Assembly (NCBI RefSeq): GCF_039526245.1
Contig: NZ_BAAAIV010000012.1
Span: 1 to 64,000, forward strand
DNA from: Arthrobacter_H rhombi
GTDB taxonomy: Bacteria > Actinomycetota > Actinomycetes > Actinomycetales > Micrococcaceae
Direction of reading: 5' to 3'
DNA length: 64,000 nucleotides
The notes beneath the pieces are model-generated. The model was given only the letters and a program-made list of their open reading frames with translations. It had not been told where the DNA came from and ran no database searches. The position numbers and the translations under genes were made by a program. Positions 60,848 to 64,000 of this stretch are shown in pieces. Numbering within the stretch: position 1 is the first letter of the stretch; each line of letters opens with the position of its first letter.

Positions 60848-61654
60848 TTGATCGCGCTTGCGCTTCCGGCGGCCCCAGAAGAAGGCGGCTTCAAAGCCCC
60901 CGGCCTAGAGGACATGCACCTCCCCGAAATCCTCCCTTGGGGAGCCGACTACGGGAGTGGCTTCGGCAAGCAGATGCTGCTGGTCATCATTTCCGTCATT
61001 CTCATCTCCTGGTTCTTCATGGCCGCGTCCCGCCGTCGCCAGATGGTCCCGGGCAAATTCCAGTTCCTGGGCGAGATGTCGTACAACTTCGTACGCAACT
61101 CCGTAGGCAAGGACATCATCGGCGAGAAGGACTTCAAGCCCTTCGTCCCGCTGCTGATGAGCCTGTTCTTCTTCATCCTGGTGAACAACCTCTTCGGCGT
61201 CGTGCCGATCTTCCAGATGCCGACCACGTCGCACGTGGGCACCGCCTACGCACTGGCTGGCATCGTCTACGTCTACTGGATCTTCCTGGGACTGAAGAAG
61301 CACGGCATCGCGTACCTGAAGCTGGCCGTCGTCCCCTCGGGCGTGCCGAAGGCCATCCTGCCGCTGATCGTCATCATTGAGATCATCTCCAACTTCTTCG
61401 TCCGCCCGTTGACGCACAGCCTTCGTCTGTTCGCCACCATGCTCTCCGGTCACCTCATCGTGATGCTGGCCGCGGCCGGTACCTCGTACATGATCGTTGA
61501 GGGCGGCGTCTTCCTGAAGGGACTGGGCGTCCTGACGTTCGTCGGCGGCGTCGGCATGGGCCTCTTCGAGGTACTGATCATGGCCCTTCAGGCCTACGTC
61601 TTCGTCCTGCTGACCGCCATCTACATCCAAGGCTCACTGGTCGAAGAGCACTAA
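60848..61654 (+). CDS. atpB: ATP synthase F0 subunit a
   Basis: 268-aa proton-channel subunit. Conserved C-terminal part: FVRPLTHSLRLFATMLSGHLIVML (essential Arg in helix 4, about 195) and ALQAYVFVLLTAIYIQGSL. TTG start at 60848 with GAGAGGAA upstream is supported by the ribosome site. Confidence 0.96.
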   Translation: MIALALPAAPEEGGFKAPGLEDMHLPEILPWGADYGSGFGKQMLLVIISVILISWFFMAASRRRQMVPGKFQFLGEMSYNFVRNSVGKDIIGEKDFKPFVPLLMSLFFFILVNNLFGVVPIFQMPTTSHVGTAYALAGIVYVYWIFLGLKKHGIAYLKLAVVPSGVPKAILPLIVIIEIISNFFVRPLTHSLRLFATMLSGHLIVMLAAAGTSYMIVEGGVFLKGLGVLTFVGGVGMGLFEVLIMALQAYVFVLLTAIYIQGSLVEEH

Positions 61655-61659
61655 AAGCT

Positions 61660-61675
61660 TTCCCCATCCGGGGAA
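61660..61675 (+). promoter_or_regulatory. Hairpin between atpB and atpE
   Basis: TTCCCC-atcc-GGGGAA, five bases after the atpB stop and 48 bp before atpE. It may act as a processing or stability element for the c-subunit message. Confidence 0.4.
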
Positions 61676-61723
61676 TACCCTGTATCCAAACACCCTGCCA
61701 ATCGGCATTCTGAAAGGAACAAA

Positions 61724-61942
61724 ATGGAAATCTACGGTAGCCTCAACGCCATCGGTTACGGCCTCTCCGCAATCGGCGGTGCCATCGGCGTGGGTCTCGT
61801 CTTCGCCGCTTACATCAACGGCGTCGCACGTCAGCCGGAGGCCCAGCGTGTGCTGCAGCCGATCGCCTTCCTCGGCCTGGCGCTGACCGAAGCTCTTGCC
61901 ATCCTCGGCCTGGTCTTCGCATTCATCTGGGGCCGCGTCTAA
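61724..61942 (+). CDS. atpE: ATP synthase F0 subunit c
   Basis: 72-aa hairpin protein of the rotor ring. Loop RQPE (36-39) and proton-binding Glu56 in LALTEALAILG. Glycine-rich first helix (AIGGAIGVGLVFAA). ATG with AAAGGAA upstream. Confidence 0.97.
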   Translation: MEIYGSLNAIGYGLSAIGGAIGVGLVFAAYINGVARQPEAQRVLQPIAFLGLALTEALAILGLVFAFIWGRV

Positions 61943-61997
61943 ACTTCGGGTCCTTTCAGGGAATCGAAGGTTAGAGTCTAAGAAAGACGGGTGAATT

Positions 61998-62549
61998 ATG
62001 ATCTACGCAGCACTAAGCGCGGCTGAGGGCAAGGTAAACCCCCTCGTCCCCAATATCTGGGAAATCGCACTGACGCTGGTGACCTTCCTCGTTCTGCTGT
62101 ACATCGTCAACAAGTTTGTCGTTCCGGCATTCGAGAAGACGTATGAGGAACGCTCCGCAGCCATCGAGGGCGGCATTGCCAAGGCAGAAGCCGCACAGGC
62201 GGAAGCCAACGCAGCCCTCGACGAGTACAAGCAGCAGCTGCTGGACGCCCGCACGGAAGCCAATCGCATCCGCGAGGAAGCCCGTGCAGAAGGTTCCAAG
62301 ATCTTGGCCGACCTCAAGGAGAAGGCGGCGGCTGAGTCCGCACGCATCACCGAACAGGCTCACGTCCAGATCGAGGCCGAGCGCCAGGCCGCCGTCGTTT
62401 CCCTGCGGGGAGAAGTCGGAACGCTGGCAACCCAGCTCGCCAGCCGCATCGTGGGCGAATCGCTCAACGATGATGCACGCTCCGCACGCGTGGTCGATCG
62501 CTTCCTGAGCGACCTCGAGAACCAGCAGAGCGCAGGTGCATCGAACTAA
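61998..62549 (+). CDS. atpF: ATP synthase F0 subunit b
   Basis: 183-aa stator subunit: one membrane helix about 20-42 (IALTLVTFLVLLYIVNKFVV), then a long Ala/Glu/Lys-rich coiled coil. ATG 61998; stop overlaps atpH as TAATG. Confidence 0.96.
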   Translation: MIYAALSAAEGKVNPLVPNIWEIALTLVTFLVLLYIVNKFVVPAFEKTYEERSAAIEGGIAKAEAAQAEANAALDEYKQQLLDARTEANRIREEARAEGSKILADLKEKAAAESARITEQAHVQIEAERQAAVVSLRGEVGTLATQLASRIVGESLNDDARSARVVDRFLSDLENQQSAGASN

Positions 62550-63364
62550 TGGCAGGTGTATCGAGCCAGTCGTTGGCCGCCGCACAGTCCGAGCTGGAGG
62601 CAAAACTGCCCTCGGCCGACCTGGCGCTGGCCACGGACCTCTTCAACGTGTTGGGCGTCTTGGATTCCAATGCCGGTTTGCGCCGCGCATTGACGGATCC
62701 GTCGCGCAGCACCGAGGAAAAGACCGCCCTGACGTCCCGGCTGCTGCAGGGAAAGGTCTCCCCGGAGGCCCAGTCCATCGTGGCCGGTCTCGCCGGTTCC
62801 CGGTGGGGCTCGGCACGTGACATCGGCGATGCACTCGAAACGCTGGCCGCAACCGTGGCCATCAGCGTGGCAGAGCGCCAGGCCGAAGGACCCACGGGGC
62901 TCGAAGCCTTGGAGGAAGACCTCTTCGGCTTCATCCGGGTTGTGGGGTCCAGTCATGATCTGCAGCGCGCCCTTGACGACCCGCAGGCCTCGGCCGATGC
63001 CAAGCGCACTCTTGCGCTGAAGGTTTCGCCGCAGGCCGGCGAGGCGGCGAGGGTCCTGATCGCACAGGCCGTTGAATCCCCCCGGGGACTGAAGCCTGCT
63101 GCCCTCGTGCAGAAGTTCGTGGAGTTGGTGGCCAAGCGCCAGCAGCGGTGGATTGCGCAAGTCAGCGCCACCCGTCCGTTGACTGACGATCAGTTCAACC
63201 GACTGCAGGCCGGGCTCAACAAGCTCTACGGACGCGATCTGAAGATCAACGCCGCAGTGGATCCATCACTAGTTGGAGGAATCCGGGTAGTCGTCGGTGA
63301 CGAGGTTGTTGACGCAACCGCCGCCACACGCCTCGCGGAACTCCGCCGTCGGCTGGCCGGCTAG
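62549..63364 (+). CDS. atpH: ATP synthase F1 subunit delta
   Basis: 271-aa peripheral stalk subunit linking b to the alpha3beta3 head. The actinobacterial length (about 270 against 177 in E. coli) reflects an N-terminal repeat-like extension. The C-terminal INAAVDPSLVGGIRVVVGDEVVDATAATRLAELRRRL is diagnostic. ATG 62549 overlaps atpF stop. Confidence 0.95.
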   Translation: MAGVSSQSLAAAQSELEAKLPSADLALATDLFNVLGVLDSNAGLRRALTDPSRSTEEKTALTSRLLQGKVSPEAQSIVAGLAGSRWGSARDIGDALETLAATVAISVAERQAEGPTGLEALEEDLFGFIRVVGSSHDLQRALDDPQASADAKRTLALKVSPQAGEAARVLIAQAVESPRGLKPAALVQKFVELVAKRQQRWIAQVSATRPLTDDQFNRLQAGLNKLYGRDLKINAAVDPSLVGGIRVVVGDEVVDATAATRLAELRRRLAG

Positions 63365-63474
63365 CCCTCCCTCGGGAGGGCGGCCCGCCGCCGACACCAC
63401 AGACTGAATCAAACCCCGGTTTCCACCAATCAGCACCGGTCGGGAACCACAATCTAGGAGAGCAGGGACTGCAG

Positions 63475-64000
63475 ATGGCCGAATTGACCATCAACGCCGA
63501 TGACGTCCGCAACGCCTTGACCGACTTCGCCGCGTCCTATGAACCGGGCAACGCGCAGCGTGTCGAGGTGGGTCGCGTGACCACGGCTAGTGACGGCATT
63601 GCAAAGGTGGAGGGTCTTCCCTCCGTCATGGCCAACGAGCTGCTTCGTTTTGAAGACGGCACGCTGGGACTGGCACAGAACCTCGACACCCGCGAAATCG
63701 GTGTTGTCGTCCTCGGCGACTTCGCCGGGATCGAAGAGGGCCAGGAAGTACACCGCACGGGCGAGATCCTTTCGGTCCCCGTCGGTGACAACTTCCTGGG
63801 CCGCGTCGTGGACCCGCTGGGCATGCCCATCGACGATCTGGGCGAAATCGAGGCAGAGGGCCGTCGTCCGCTGGAGCTCCAGGCTCCCGGCGTGACGCAG
63901 CGCCAGTCCGTCGGCGAGCCGATGCAGACCGGTATGAAGGCCATCGACGCCATGATCCCGGTCGGCCGTGGCCAGCGTCAGCTGATCATTGGCGACCGCC
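63475..64000 (+). CDS. atpA: ATP synthase F1 subunit alpha, N-terminal part
   Basis: First 175 codons; the gene runs off the window end. N-terminal MAELTINADDVRNAL, beta-barrel domain VGRVTTASDGIAKVEGLPSVMANELL, LGRVVDPLGMPIDD, and PMQTGMKAIDAMIPVGRGQRQLIIGDR just before the Walker A loop. ATG 63475 with AGGAGAG upstream. Confidence 0.97.
   Translation, partial: MAELTINADDVRNALTDFAASYEPGNAQRVEVGRVTTASDGIAKVEGLPSVMANELLRFEDGTLGLAQNLDTREIGVVVLGDFAGIEEGQEVHRTGEILSVPVGDNFLGRVVDPLGMPIDDLGEIEAEGRRPLELQAPGVTQRQSVGEPMQTGMKAIDAMIPVGRGQRQLIIGDR

Noticed and set aside
1..64000. Mobile element, prophage or defence system
   Set aside because: No transposase, integrase, terminal repeats, phage or restriction genes; gene order is largely core actinobacterial.

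Overview
The window is a contiguous stretch of a high-GC actinobacterial chromosome with one 20-base run of N (32928-32947). Several features point to Micrococcales, probably Micrococcaceae. The tmRNA tag ends in NSKRTDFALAA, there is a 24-aa bL37 ribosomal protein, 2-oxoglutarate dehydrogenase is of the fused Kgd type, and there is a SigR/RsrA pair. The block argS-lysA-hom-thrC-thrB-rho-prfA-prmC-tsaC-wecA-atpIBEFHA has the gene order I recall from Mycobacterium. I see no transposase, integrase, phage gene, CRISPR array or recognised defence system; this is core chromosome with small accessory operons.

Layout. 1-4731: tail of a probable CoA-transferase, then ftsE-ftsX-M23 hydrolase (septal cell-wall cleavage), smpB and tmRNA. 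4861-11521: DUF2568 membrane protein, the minus-strand aroA-rsgA-hisN group with a DoxX protein, sigR-rsrA, bL37 and a degenerate SGNH-like protein. 11621-15412: kgd. 15676-20586: two HlyC/CorC-type CBS membrane proteins, then a zinc ABC transporter (ATPase and permease) with a Zur-box-like site, and zur. 20714-25624: small metabolic genes (metallo-hydrolase, map, XRE regulator, VOC protein, Cds1-like PLP enzyme divergent from a rhodanese, HIT protein). 25716-29768: hrpA. 30102-32892: TrpXYZ-type ABC transporter. 32978-37489: a tightly coupled six-gene biotin-uptake operon that also carries an acyl-CoA ligase and a thiolase, preceded by tandem BioQ-like palindromes. 37621-40469: universal stress protein, YeiH exporter with divergent LysR regulator, SdpI-like protein. 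40597-44983: tRNA-Arg(CCG) and a five-gene MoxR/DUF58/DUF4129 cassette. 45144-51629: argS, lysA and the threonine genes. 51947-59907: rho, prfA, prmC, tsaC, a nucleotide-sugar dehydratase and a WecA-like transferase. 60039-64000: start of the ATP synthase operon, cut inside atpA.

Expression logic visible in the DNA. Many genes have a -10 hexamer of the TAnnnT type (often TAGACTGG) only 6-9 bases before the start codon, the signature of leaderless mRNA. Long minus-strand operons (bio, MoxR) are chained by ATGA/GTGA overlaps. Two exact GGAAT-N18-GTT motifs, the SigR consensus, sit in front of sigR itself and in front of the tmRNA gene. Start sites were chosen by ribosome-binding site, overlap or leaderless pattern, as stated for each gene. 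Motif positions were read by eye; no database search or folding program was used.
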